DNA from: Streptomyces sp. Ncost-T10-10d
GTDB taxonomy: Bacteria; Actinomycetota; Actinomycetes; Streptomycetales; Streptomycetaceae
DNA: 32,464 nucleotides
NCBI RefSeq assembly: GCF_900091955.1
Contig: NZ_FMDF01000106.1
Location: 1 to 32,464, forward strand
Direction: 5' to 3'
The notes below the pieces were generated by a model that worked only from the letters and a program-made list of their open reading frames with translations, did no database searches and was not told where the DNA came from. Positions 1 to 8,105 of the stretch are shown here, in pieces (the first letter of the stretch is position 1; every line of letters begins with the position of its first letter). Position numbers and translations under genes: made by a program.

Positions 1-1
1 G

Positions 2-1051
2 CCCGCCCACGCCCTCGTCGGCTATCTGCACTCCAGCTTCGCCAACGGCTCCGGCTACACGCGGATGGCGGACGTCCCCGACTCCTGGGACGTCATCGAC
101 CTGGCCTTCGGCGAGCCGACCTCGGTCACCTCCGGCGACATCCGTTTCTCGCTCTGCCCGGGAGGGGGTACCTCCCGCTCGAGCGAAGCCGAGAGTGGGG
201 GAGAGTGCCCGAACGTCGAGTCCGTGGCCGAGTTCAAGGCGGCCATCAAGGCCAAGCAGGCCGCGGGCAAGAAGGTGCTGATCTCCATCGGCGGCCAGAA
301 CGGCCAGGTGCAGCTCGCCACCACCGCCGCCCGCGACACCTTCGTCTCCTCGGTCAGCAAGATCATCGACGAGTACGGTCTCGACGGCCTGGACATCGAC
401 TTCGAGGGCCACTCGCTCTCGCTGAACACCGGCGACACCGACTTCCGTAACCCGACCACCCCGGTCATCGTCAACCTGATCTCCGCGGTGAAGACCCTCA
501 AGGCCAAGTACGGCGACAAGTTCGTGCTGACCATGGCCCCCGAGACGTTCTTCGTGCAGCTCGGCTACCAGTACTACGGCTCGGGCCCCTGGGGCGGCCA
601 GGACCCGCGCGCCGGCGCCTACCTCCCGGTCATCCACGCCCTGCGTGACGACCTCACCCTGCTGCACGTCCAGGACTACAACTCGGGCTCCATCATGGGT
701 CTGGACAACCAGTACCACTCGATGGGCGGCGCCGACTTCCACATCGCCATGACCGACATGCTGCTCGCCGGCTTCCCGGTGGCCGGCGACCGGACCAAGG
801 TCTTCCCCGGGCTCCGTCCCGACCAGGTCTCCATCGGTCTGCCGGCCTCCACCCAGGCGGGCAACGGCTACACCACGCCCGCAGAGGTCACCAAGGCACT
901 GAACTGCCTGACGAAGAAGACCGACTGCGGCCCTTACGCCACCCACGGGACGTGGCCGGGACTGCGCGGACTGATGACGTGGTCGATCAACTGGGACCGC
1001 TTCAACAACGGGGAGTTCTCGAAGAACTTCGACGCCTACTTCGGCGGCTGA
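2..1051 (+). CDS. Secreted-type chitinase, glycoside hydrolase family 18, 5' end cut off
   Basis: This is the C-terminal catalytic domain of a family 18 chitinase, which would hydrolyse beta-1,4-GlcNAc linkages in chitin outside the cell. The frame is open from base 2, so the start, signal peptide and any binding domains lie outside the window. The visible domain begins VGYLHSSFANG, the first strand of the TIM barrel. It carries the chitinase SIGG strand (LISIGGQNG) and the catalytic DGLDIDFE motif (bases 383-406), whose Glu at 404-406 is the acid/base. QDYNSG (about bases 670-687) and the MTWSINWD strand near the end complete the barrel, and the protein stops right after it. A block rich in Gly and Ser (residues GGGTSRSSEAESGG, about bases 161-202) is encoded by an inserted palindromic repeat. 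The gene ends convergently with the PAP2 gene and overlaps it by 50 bases. The family is certain; the natural substrate and export are inferred. Confidence 0.93.
   Translation, partial: PAHALVGYLHSSFANGSGYTRMADVPDSWDVIDLAFGEPTSVTSGDIRFSLCPGGGTSRSSEAESGGECPNVESVAEFKAAIKAKQAAGKKVLISIGGQNGQVQLATTAARDTFVSSVSKIIDEYGLDGLDIDFEGHSLSLNTGDTDFRNPTTPVIVNLISAVKTLKAKYGDKFVLTMAPETFFVQLGYQYYGSGPWGGQDPRAGAYLPVIHALRDDLTLLHVQDYNSGSIMGLDNQYHSMGGADFHIAMTDMLLAGFPVAGDRTKVFPGLRPDQVSIGLPASTQAGNGYTTPAEVTKALNCLTKKTDCGPYATHGTWPGLRGLMTWSINWDRFNNGEFSKNFDAYFGG
160..203. repeat. Palindromic short repeat inserted in frame in the chitinase gene
   Basis: Two hairpins lie side by side. GGGAGG (160-165) pairs with CCTCCC (171-176). 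CTCG (178-181) pairs with CGAG (190-193) around a GCGAAGC mini-hairpin (183-189), a sequence known for unusually stable DNA hairpins. The 44 bases are read through in frame as a Gly/Ser-rich stretch between CP and ECPNVES, where I would expect only a short loop in chitinases of this type. It resembles short palindromic elements that I recall as dispersed in Streptomyces genomes. I found no second copy in this window. The structure is seen directly; mobility is inferred. Confidence 0.6.
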
Positions 1052-1541
1052 GGCCCAGCGGCAGGAGCAGCAGCCCGCACAGGAACCAGCTGCCCAGCAC
1101 ATCCAGCGGCCAGTGATAGCCGCGCAGCACCAGACCGATGCCCGTCGCCGTTGTCAGCGAGACAGCGGCGACGGGCATCATCCACGACCGCCTCGCACAG
1201 GGCGAGGTCAGCAACGCCGCCGCCCCGTATGCCACCGCGGCCGTCGCCGCATGGCCGGACGGGTAGTAGCCGGTGGCGTCGGTCAGCGGTCCCGGGCGGG
1301 CGATCCAGTCCTTCAGCGGGACGACCAGCAGAGGCACCGCAGCCATGGTGAGCGCCGCGTACAACGGCGCACGGCGTGCGCCGCGCACCAGCGCCCAGAC
1401 GATCGCGCAGCCCAGCACCGGGAGCGCGAGCTGCATATTGCCGAGGTCGGCGAGGAATTCGGTCAGCCGGGCGGGGCCGTGTCCGACGACGGCCCGGCCG
1501 GTCCGCTCGTCCAGCGAGCGCAACGGACCGTCGGCCGCCAC
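1002..1541 (-). CDS. PAP2-superfamily membrane phosphatase, start uncertain
   Basis: A type 2 phosphatidic acid phosphatase-like membrane enzyme, likely acting on a lipid phosphate or diphosphate at the outer face of the membrane. The three active-site motifs are visible: KDWIARP (a short variant of the first motif), PSGH within YYPSGHAATAAV, and RGYHWPLD, giving the HxxxD of motif 3. Hydrophobic helices lie between them and a basic tail closes the protein. The only in-frame start I can find is GTG at 1541. The same frame stays open upstream and encodes another hydrophobic helix (LLISLVSSLLALLALTTW, about 1548-1595), with no in-frame ATG, GTG or TTG before a stop at 1833-1835. Either a rare start (CTG) is used, a frameshift separates the start, or the sequence has an error. 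The 3' end overlaps the chitinase end by 50 bases. The substrate cannot be told. Confidence 0.8.
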   Translation of the reverse strand: MAADGPLRSLDERTGRAVVGHGPARLTEFLADLGNMQLALPVLGCAIVWALVRGARRAPLYAALTMAAVPLLVVPLKDWIARPGPLTDATGYYPSGHAATAAVAYGAAALLTSPCARRSWMMPVAAVSLTTATGIGLVLRGYHWPLDVLGSWFLCGLLLLPLGLSRRSRRRSSSRTPRC

Positions 1542-1601
1542 CTGCCAGGTGGTGAGCGCGAGGAGTGCCAGGAGGGAAGAGACCAGAGAAATGAGAAGAG
1601 C

Positions 1602-1931
1602 CGGCCGCCGGGGAACAGGGGGGGTGGTTCCGGGGCGGCCGGTCGGACCGGTTTGCCGCGCGCCCCGGGGGTTTGGGGCGAGCGGCCATCCGATCGGTGA
1701 GGAGTTCCGGAGCCAGAGGCTCCAGTGGTGTGCGCGAAGGCACGGCCAGGACGGTGCTGGGGAAGCTCCGGCCCGGCGTCGCCGGCAGTCCCCTGCGGGC
1801 GGGGTGTTTCTCTCATCTGCGGAAACCGTACGTCAGCCGACGGGGGACCGACAGACGGAAACGAATCCCGCCATCGGCCCCCCACACGTTCTTCACCTCC
1901 CGTCCCGAGTGAAGCCAGGAGGTTCGAATAA
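1602..1931. other. Gene-free stretch upstream of the PAP2 gene
   Basis: I see no convincing gene here. The PAP2 frame stays open on the minus strand up to about 1832 but becomes low-complexity Pro/Arg/Gly sequence without a start codon. Frames on the other strand are short and have no recognisable family. The right part runs into the TnpB relic and may include the scar of its insertion. Confidence 0.5.
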
Positions 1932-2216
1932 GTGTCCAATTTGTCGCTCGGGCTGGTGAGTGTCGAGGTTGAGATGGATGCGGCTCACACCTCGCAGCGC
2001 TGTCCGCGCTGCAGGCACACAGAGCGGGCCAACCGGCCCGACCGGGACAATTTTCAGTGTCGTCGGTGCGGGCTCGCCGGTCCCGCCGATGTCGTCGCCG
2101 GGGTCGACATGCGTGATCGTGCACGCTCGGCGTGGGTGTTCGTCACCGCACCCGCACCCACCCCCTGGCCATCGTCGGGGCGTGGGTGGATGCGACCCGT
2201 AACCGTCCCGTCGTAG
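1932..2216 (+). pseudogene. tnpB: TnpB (IS200/IS605 OrfB) remnant, C-terminal zinc ribbon only
   Basis: Only the last part of an IS605-family OrfB/TnpB protein remains. From about base 1962 the frame reads VEVEMDAAHTSQRCPRC, then HTERANRPDRDNFQCRRCG and ADVVAGVDMRDRA. This is the standard zinc ribbon (TSQ-C-x2-C ... FxC-x2-C) followed by the last RuvC segment, where the Asp of ADVVAG is the third catalytic acidic residue. Intact TnpB is about 350-450 residues; here the N-terminal helix-turn-helix and the first two RuvC motifs are missing, so it cannot cut DNA. The sequence before about 1960 is unrelated and marks the truncation point. No tnpA lies nearby. TnpB guide RNAs normally come from the 3' end of the gene and the adjoining right end of the element, so the bases just downstream might hold a decayed one; I cannot show that. 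Confidence 0.85.
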
Positions 2217-2240
2217 GGGACAGTCAGGAGCGCGACAAGG

Positions 2241-2278
2241 CGTGAGCGGCCGAGCGCGTACGCACTCGGCCGCTCACG
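2241..2278. terminator. Strong bidirectional hairpin between the tnpB relic and gabT
   Basis: A perfect 14-base-pair inverted repeat: CGTGAGCGGCCGAG (2241-2254) pairs with CTCGGCCGCTCACG (2265-2278) around a 10-base loop. It lies 80 bases past the gabT stop (minus strand) and just past the tnpB relic (plus strand). No T-run follows, which is usual for Streptomyces terminators. It could instead belong to the right end of the old IS605-type element. Confidence 0.7.
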
Positions 2279-2358
2279 GCCGACAAGGTGACAGGCCCTC
2301 ACGCGGGCCCTGCATCCCCGGCGAAAACGCCTTCCGCCACCGCCGGGGTTCACACACG

Positions 2359-3699
2359 TCAGATCTGGCCGAAAGCCTGCTCGATGACGTCGAGAGCCTC
2401 GTTCAGCAGGTCCTCGCCGATCACCAGCGGCGGCAGGAAGCGCAGGACGTTGCCGTACGTGCCACAGGTCAGGACCAGCACGCCCTCCGCGTGGCAGGCC
2501 TTGGCGAGCTTCGCGGTCGCCTCCGGGTTCGGGTCCTTCGTGCCGGACTTCACCAGCTCGATCGCGATCATGGCGCCGCGGCCGCGGATGTCACCGATGA
2601 CATCGCCGTTCGGCAGCTTCGCCTGCATCTCGGCGAGGCGGCCCTTCATGACCTCCTCGATGCGCTTGGCCTTACCGTTCAGGTCCAGCTCGCGCATCGT
2701 CTCGATGGCACCGAGCGCGCCCGCGCAGGCCACCGGGTTTCCGCCGTAGGTGCCGCCGAGGCCACCGGCGTGGGCGGCGTCCATGATCTCGGCGCGGCCG
2801 GTCACGGCGGAGAGCGGCAGACCGCCCGCGATGCCCTTGGCGGTGGTGATCAGGTCGGGGACGATGCCCTCGTCCTCACAGGCGAACCACTGACCGGTAC
2901 GGCAGAAGCCGGACTGGATCTCGTCGGCGACGAAGACGATGCCGTTGTCCTTGGCGAACTGCGCGATCGCCGGGAGGAAGCCCTTGGCCGGCTCGATGAA
3001 GCCGCCCTCGCCGAGCACCGGCTCGATGATGATCGCGGCGACGTTGTCCGCGCCGATCTGCTTGGTGATCTGGTCGATGGCCTGGGCGGACGCCTCGGCG
3101 CCGGCGTTCTCGGCACCGGTCGGCCAGCGGTAGCCGTACGCCACCGGCACCCGGTAGACCTCGGGCGCGAACGGGCCGAAGCCCTGCTTGTACGGCATGT
3201 TCTTGGCGGTCAGCGCCATCGTCAGGTTGGTGCGGCCGTGGTAGCCGTGGTCGAACACGACGACGGCCTGGCGCTTGGTGTACACACGCGCGATCTTGAC
3301 GGCGTTCTCCACGGCCTCGGCGCCCGAGTTGAACAGCGCGGACTTCTTGGCGTGGTCGCCCGGCGTCAGCTCGGCGAGCTGCTCACAGACCTCGACGTAC
3401 CCCTCGTACGGCGTGACCATGAAACAGGTGTGGGTGAAGTCGGCGAGCTGCGCGGACGCACGTCGTACGACGGCCTCGGCGGAGGCGCCGACCGACGTCA
3501 CGGCGATACCGGAACCGAGGTCGATCAGACGGTTGCCGTCCACGTCCTCGATGATCCCGCCACCGGCGCGGGCGGTGAACACCGGCAGGGTGGAGCCCAC
3601 ACCTGCGGCCACCGTCGCGAGACGGCGGGCCTGCAGCTCCACCGACTTCGGGCCGGGAATGGCAGTGACGACGCGGCGCTCCTGCGGAATTGCGGTCAT
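2359..3699 (-). CDS. gabT: 4-aminobutyrate aminotransferase
   Basis: A class III PLP-dependent aminotransferase of 446 residues, the usual length for GabT. It would move the amino group of GABA to 2-oxoglutarate, giving succinic semialdehyde and glutamate in the cytoplasm. Visible features are the phosphate-binding NSGAEAVENA (124-133), HGYHGRT (151-157), the acidic EPVLGEGGF, the PLP ring contact ADEIQSG with Asp259, and the Schiff-base lysine K288 in TTAKGIAGGLPL. The ATG at 3699 is chosen because AGGAG lies a few bases upstream and the family N-terminus (TAIPGPKS) follows; the frame stays open further upstream without family similarity. It is divergent from the membrane ATPase. A PucR regulator and an aldehyde dehydrogenase lie 3-5 kb away on the other strand, which supports a GABA role over ornithine or other omega-amino acids. 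Confidence 0.93.
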   Translation of the reverse strand: MTAIPQERRVVTAIPGPKSVELQARRLATVAAGVGSTLPVFTARAGGGIIEDVDGNRLIDLGSGIAVTSVGASAEAVVRRASAQLADFTHTCFMVTPYEGYVEVCEQLAELTPGDHAKKSALFNSGAEAVENAVKIARVYTKRQAVVVFDHGYHGRTNLTMALTAKNMPYKQGFGPFAPEVYRVPVAYGYRWPTGAENAGAEASAQAIDQITKQIGADNVAAIIIEPVLGEGGFIEPAKGFLPAIAQFAKDNGIVFVADEIQSGFCRTGQWFACEDEGIVPDLITTAKGIAGGLPLSAVTGRAEIMDAAHAGGLGGTYGGNPVACAGALGAIETMRELDLNGKAKRIEEVMKGRLAEMQAKLPNGDVIGDIRGRGAMIAIELVKSGTKDPNPEATAKLAKACHAEGVLVLTCGTYGNVLRFLPPLVIGEDLLNEALDVIEQAFGQI

Positions 3700-4000
3700 G
3701 AGGGGCTCCTGTGGGGTGTTTCGGACGCTTCTCTTTCTGCAGGCTATGGGCGAGACCCGGGGTCCGGCATGTTCCGTTCGGGAGTGGTGGCCGGACGCGG
3801 TTGTCCTCCACGGACATAGCGACGGGGTACGGGGGCCGGGCCGAGACCGTGCGCGTGCGGGACGAAGGGCTCCGGGGCACGGGCGAAGACTTCCCGCCGG
3901 ACCGCGTCCGACGGGGTGGTACGGGGCACTAGATTGATGACTTCGGGCGCCTGCGCCCGGAGTTACCGGTCGGCGCTGGTCAGGGGACGAGGGACAGCAC
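3700..4000. promoter_or_regulatory. Divergent intergenic region between gabT and the membrane ATPase
   Basis: This 301-base gap must hold the gabT promoter on the minus strand and probably that of the ATPase on the plus strand. The gabT ribosome site (AGGAG, about 3706-3710 on the minus strand) is clear. A weak -10-like TAGATT lies near 3932-3937 on the plus strand, about 65 bases before the ATPase start, with no good -35. I see no convincing palindromic operator and no gene. Confidence 0.45.
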
Positions 4001-6394
4001 ATGGACACCGAGGGCACGTACGACTCGCGGGGCACCCGCTCCGGTCATCCGGTGCCGCGCCCGGCCGGCCCGCCACCGCCCGAACTGCCGCCCAGGCCGG
4101 GCTACGCCCCCGCGTCCGGCCCCTCCCTCGGGGACTGGCTGCGCACACCGAGGCCCGCCGCGGAACCAGGTGTCTGGCGGCTCGGCCATGCCCCCCGGCC
4201 CGCCGAGGAGAAGGAACGCACCCCGGACCGCACGCTGGTGAGCGGCGCGGTGATCTCGCTGCTGGCCTGCATCCTCGTCTGGTCGCTCTGGCGCAACAAC
4301 TACATCCCGTACTGGCGGGTTCCGCTGAAGCTCTTCACCCCCGGCGACTGGTGGGGGCCGTTCGGCGACGAGCCGCAGACCCGGGGCGCGGTCCGTGCGC
4401 TCGACATCTACCGTCTGCTGATCACCGGGGGCCTCGTCTACGGATTCGGCCGGCTGGGCAACTGGCCGGCCGCCTTCGAGCGGTGCGTCGCCGCAAGGGG
4501 AGCCGCCGCACGGGCGGGCGGTGCGGCGATCGGTGCGTTGCTGGTCTGGATCCTCGTCTGGAACGGGACCGTGCCGGGGATGGGGCTGGCCTTCGGCCTG
4601 GTTCCCGGCTCCTGGCTGGGCCCCGACCAGCCGATGTCCCCGGTGATCAGCTACGGGCTGTACGTCCTGCTCACCCTGGTGATCGTGTGGCCGTTCGCCA
4701 GGCTGGGGCGCTGGACCGAGGTGTGGCGCCGCGGCGGGTCCCCGCAGCGGGCACCGGGCCGGGAGGGCCGTGACCCGGCGAAGCCGCACACGCCCGGCGG
4801 CGCGGACGCCATCGTCGAAGGCAGCGAGGAGGACCCGGCCGAATGGCCGGATCTGCGCGCCGCCGGACAGCACCAGGCCGCCGCCGCGCTCGCCAGGGAA
4901 ACCCGGTCCGGACGGATGAACGATGTCGACTACGCCCGCATCCGCCGCGCCTGGACGTCCGTGCGCGCCGACCACTCCAGGCTCTCCGCCTTCACCGACA
5001 CCGTGCTGCGCAACGGCTCCGCCGCCTGCACCCACCCCTCCGGCGCACGTGACCTCCCGGTCCGCGCCGCCCGGCACGATCTGCTGGTCCAGCAGGTCAG
5101 GCTCGGCACCGTCGAGGACGGCGAACGCAACCCGTACGCCCGCCGCGGCAGCGGCATCGCCCTCGACCCCGGGCTGCTGGGCACGTCCCTGCTCGCCGTC
5201 GGCCCGCCCGGCACGGGCAAGAGCCGGGCACTGATCCGGCCCGTCGTCGAATCCCTCGCACTGCAGGCGCTCGCCGGACAGGCCGCCGTCGTCGCCGTGT
5301 GCGCCGCCGGTACCCAGCTCGGTGGCGACCAGGGGTTCGACGTCGTCATCAAGGTCGGCGACCCGTCATCCGTGCACGATCTCGATCTGTACGGCGGCAC
5401 CACCGACCCCGACGAGGCCGCGACCGTCCTTGCCGACGGCCTGGTCGGCGACCTCCCCGAGGTGGACAGCAGACGCGCCGCCACGGCCCTCGCCCAGCTC
5501 CTCGGCCCCTTCCGGGCCGCCCACGGCCGTTTTCCCTCCGTGCCGGAGCTGCGGGAACTGCTGGACGGTGTGCCCGGTGCCCTCGCCGCCCTGCGGGAGG
5601 CGCTCGACGCGACGGGACACCCCGGCATGCAGCGCGAGCTCGACGGCCGTGCCCGCCAGTCCGGTGCGCCCGGCGACCCGGGCCCGGCTCTCGCCGACCG
5701 CGTCGCCCTGCTCGACCGGCCCGCCTTCACCGAGTTCTTCGACACCACGGGCAGGGCCCGCCCCTTCTCGCTGCGCGCCCTGGAACACCCGCTCCGGGTC
5801 CGTATCGATCTGCCCGAACGCGGCCACGCCGAGGCGTCCCGGGTGCTGGCACGTCTGGTACTCGCCCAGTTCACCGCGAACGCCGCGGCCCGCACCGACC
5901 GTTCCCTCTTCGCCTGTCTGGTCCTCGACGACGCGACCCACACCCTGACCCCCGACACCGTCCGCGGAATCCAGCGGCTGCGCTCCGCGCACGCCGGGGC
6001 CGTACTCACCCTGCGCACCCTCGACGACGTGCCGGAGCAGCTGCACACGGCGCTGCTCGGTGCGGTCGGCTGCCGGATGGCGTTCTCCGGAATCACGACG
6101 TGGGACGGGAAGAAGTTCGCCGAGGCCTGGGGAACGGAGTGGGTCGAGACCCGGGACGTCACCCAGCGCACCGTCTTCGCCGACCAGCCGATGACCCGGG
6201 CCATCCACGCCTTCCGCAAACTGGTCACCGGCAAGGCGGTCACCACGGACGCGGTGACCGTGCGCCAGGTCGAGCGGGAACGCTGGTCGGCCTCCGAGCT
6301 GGCCCACCGGGTACCGGCCGGACACGCGGTGCTGTCCCTGACGACCGTGCGGGGGGAGCACGCGCCGCCCCTGCTGGTGGATCTGAACGGCTGA
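4001..6394 (+). CDS. Four-helix membrane protein with P-loop ATPase domain
   Basis: A 797-residue protein that I do not recognise by name. The order is: a Pro-rich disordered N-terminus (residues 17-53), four predicted membrane helices (about 79-98, 136-151, 172-203 and 214-233), a polar linker, and a cytoplasmic P-loop domain with Walker A GPPGTGKS (401-408) and a Walker B-like LVLDDA (about 640-645). Membrane segments before a large ATPase resemble conjugation coupling proteins and FtsK/TraD-like ATPases, but I see no clear family signature, and the core after Walker A is short on conserved charged motifs. The start has GGGGACGAGGG upstream. It lies between gabT (divergent) and the PucR gene (124-base gap, same strand). 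The position may be historical, or it may serve a transport or sensing role in the GABA locus; nothing in the sequence decides. Confidence 0.8.
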   Translation: MDTEGTYDSRGTRSGHPVPRPAGPPPPELPPRPGYAPASGPSLGDWLRTPRPAAEPGVWRLGHAPRPAEEKERTPDRTLVSGAVISLLACILVWSLWRNNYIPYWRVPLKLFTPGDWWGPFGDEPQTRGAVRALDIYRLLITGGLVYGFGRLGNWPAAFERCVAARGAAARAGGAAIGALLVWILVWNGTVPGMGLAFGLVPGSWLGPDQPMSPVISYGLYVLLTLVIVWPFARLGRWTEVWRRGGSPQRAPGREGRDPAKPHTPGGADAIVEGSEEDPAEWPDLRAAGQHQAAAALARETRSGRMNDVDYARIRRAWTSVRADHSRLSAFTDTVLRNGSAACTHPSGARDLPVRAARHDLLVQQVRLGTVEDGERNPYARRGSGIALDPGLLGTSLLAVGPPGTGKSRALIRPVVESLALQALAGQAAVVAVCAAGTQLGGDQGFDVVIKVGDPSSVHDLDLYGGTTDPDEAATVLADGLVGDLPEVDSRRAATALAQLLGPFRAAHGRFPSVPELRELLDGVPGALAALREALDATGHPGMQRELDGRARQSGAPGDPGPALADRVALLDRPAFTEFFDTTGRARPFSLRALEHPLRVRIDLPERGHAEASRVLARLVLAQFTANAAARTDRSLFACLVLDDATHTLTPDTVRGIQRLRSAHAGAVLTLRTLDDVPEQLHTALLGAVGCRMAFSGITTWDGKKFAEAWGTEWVETRDVTQRTVFADQPMTRAIHAFRKLVTGKAVTTDAVTVRQVERERWSASELAHRVPAGHAVLSLTTVRGEHAPPLLVDLNG

Positions 6395-6518
6395 GCGGGT
6401 ACGCAGAGTGGCCCGCGGCGCCGGAGCGGTTACGGCGGACCCTGCCGCCCTGGCAGAATCGGTAGGAGCCGTTCATACGGGACGGCGAAAATCGACTCCC
6501 TGAGGTCCCGCGGTCCCC

Positions 6519-8105
6519 ATGCCCCCCACTCTCGCCTCGCTCGTCCAGCATTCGGCGCTCAAACTCACGGTGCGTGCGGGGGCGGACCGGCTCGACGCGC
6601 CCATCCGCTGGGCGCACGCCAGCGAGCTGACCGACCCCGTCCCGTACATGGAGGGCGGTGAGCTCCTGCTCGTCACCGCCACCAACCTCGACGCCGAGAA
6701 TCCCGAGGCGATGCGGCGGTACGTGCGGCGGCTGGCCGGGGCCGGAGTCGTCGGACTGGGCTTCGCCGTCGGCGTCCACTACGACGACGTACCGCAGGCG
6801 CTGATCGACGCCGCCGAGGAATCGGGGCTGCCGCTTCTCGAAGTGCCGCGCCGCACCCCGTTCCTCGCCATCGCCAAGGCCGTGTCGTCGGAGATCGCCG
6901 CAGATCAGTACCGGGCGGTGACGGCGGGGTTCGAGGCCCAGCGGGAGCTGACGAAGGCCGCGCTCGCGGGCGACGGCCCCGGCGAAATCCTCACCCGCCT
7001 CGCCGCGCATGTCGACGGCTGGGCGGCGCTCTACGACGCCTCCGGCGCGATCGTCGCCGCGGCCCCCGACTGGGCCGCACGCCGGGCCGCCCGGCTCACC
7101 CCCGATGTGGAGCGGCTGCGGGAGCGCCCTGCCCCGGCCAGCATGGTCGTCGGTGACACCGACGACCGGGTCGAGCTCCAGTCCCTGGGCACCGGCCGGC
7201 GGGTCCGGGGCGCGCTGGCTGTCGGCACCGGCGCGGCACTGGGCACCGCCGAGCGGTACGCCGTGCACTCGGCGGTCGCGCTGCTGACCCTGACCACTGC
7301 CCGCTCCCGGTCCCTCCAGGGCGCGGAGCAGCGACTGGGTGCGGCGGTGCTGCGCATGCTGCTCGCCGGCCAGCCGGACCACGCACGGGCCGTCGCAGGG
7401 GATCTGTACGGCGGCCTGCTCGACGCCCCGTTCCGGCTGCTCATCGCGGAGGCGTCCGCCCCTTCGACAACGGCCCCGCTCGGTGAGGCGATGGAGGCGG
7501 CGGCCTTCCGGACCGGCGAGACCATGCTGGCCGTGCCCGAGGGCGAACGGCTCGTCGTCCTGGCCGCGGACGGCGGTGCGGCGGTCGCGGCCTGCGCTGC
7601 GTACGCGGCGGCCCAGGAGGCCCAGGAGGCGCGGCCCCCGCGCGAACCGGCGGCGGAGGAGGAGGGCCACGTGGTCGTCGGCCTGTCCGCACCAGCGGGC
7701 CCCATCGCCGTGTCCGCCGCGTACAAGCAGGCGGAGCAGGCCCTGTCGGTGGCCCGCCGCCGGGGCAGGGCACTGGTCGAGCACGAGGAACTGGCGACCG
7801 GCTCGGTGCTGCCGCTGCTGGCGGACGACGCCGTACGGGCCTTCGCCGACGGAATGCTCCGCGCCCTGTACGAACACGATGCCAAGGGCCGCGGGGACCT
7901 GGTCGCCTCGCTGCGGGCCTGGCTCTCCCACCACGGCCAGTGGGACGCGGCGGCGGCGGACCTGGGCGTGCACCGCCACACCCTGCGCTACCGGATGCGC
8001 CGGGTGGAGGAGATCCTGGGCCGTTCACTGGACGATCCGGATGTCCGGATGGAGCTGTGGCTGGCGCTGAAGGCCACGAGCTCCCCGTCGACGCCGGAGC
8101 CGTAG
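6519..8105 (+). CDS. PucR-family transcriptional regulator of the GABA/aldehyde locus
   Basis: A 528-residue regulator of the PucR/CdaR type. The N-terminal PucR ligand domain occupies about residues 8-125 (RWAHASELTDPVPYMEGGELLLVT is its hallmark start, quoted in part as ELTDPVPYMEGGELLL). A central GGDEF-like segment lies around 290-430, and the C-terminal helix-turn-helix (HTH_30) at about 470-525 includes AAADLGVHRHTLRYRMRRVE. Members sense small nitrogenous metabolites and usually control the catabolic genes beside them; in actinobacteria and bacilli several act on amine, purine or GABA use. It lies between the membrane ATPase and the aldehyde dehydrogenase on the same strand, so the likely targets are the dehydrogenase and gabT. 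Its last codons belong to the first copy of a repeat that recurs twice in the next gap. The family is sure; effector and targets are inferred. Confidence 0.88.
   Translation: MPPTLASLVQHSALKLTVRAGADRLDAPIRWAHASELTDPVPYMEGGELLLVTATNLDAENPEAMRRYVRRLAGAGVVGLGFAVGVHYDDVPQALIDAAEESGLPLLEVPRRTPFLAIAKAVSSEIAADQYRAVTAGFEAQRELTKAALAGDGPGEILTRLAAHVDGWAALYDASGAIVAAAPDWAARRAARLTPDVERLRERPAPASMVVGDTDDRVELQSLGTGRRVRGALAVGTGAALGTAERYAVHSAVALLTLTTARSRSLQGAEQRLGAAVLRMLLAGQPDHARAVAGDLYGGLLDAPFRLLIAEASAPSTTAPLGEAMEAAAFRTGETMLAVPEGERLVVLAADGGAAVAACAAYAAAQEAQEARPPREPAAEEEGHVVVGLSAPAGPIAVSAAYKQAEQALSVARRRGRALVEHEELATGSVLPLLADDAVRAFADGMLRALYEHDAKGRGDLVASLRAWLSHHGQWDAAAADLGVHRHTLRYRMRRVEEILGRSLDDPDVRMELWLALKATSSPSTPEP

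Noticed and set aside
1920..1930. GGTTCGAAT, like the T-loop of a tRNA
   Set aside because: The bases on either side do not pair as a T-stem and no acceptor, D or anticodon arm can be folded around it.
2242..3819. 525-codon open frame antisense to gabT
   Set aside because: It mirrors the codon pattern of gabT, is Leu/Gly/Arg/Asp-rich with no motif, and gabT is certain. Shadow of high GC.
4930..6361. Two long minus-strand frames within the membrane ATPase gene
   Set aside because: They are Arg/Ser/Ala-rich low-complexity sequence opposite a protein with clear Walker motifs and membrane helices.
6240..7981. Long minus-strand frames opposite the PucR gene
   Set aside because: No motif, and the plus-strand regulator is unmistakable.
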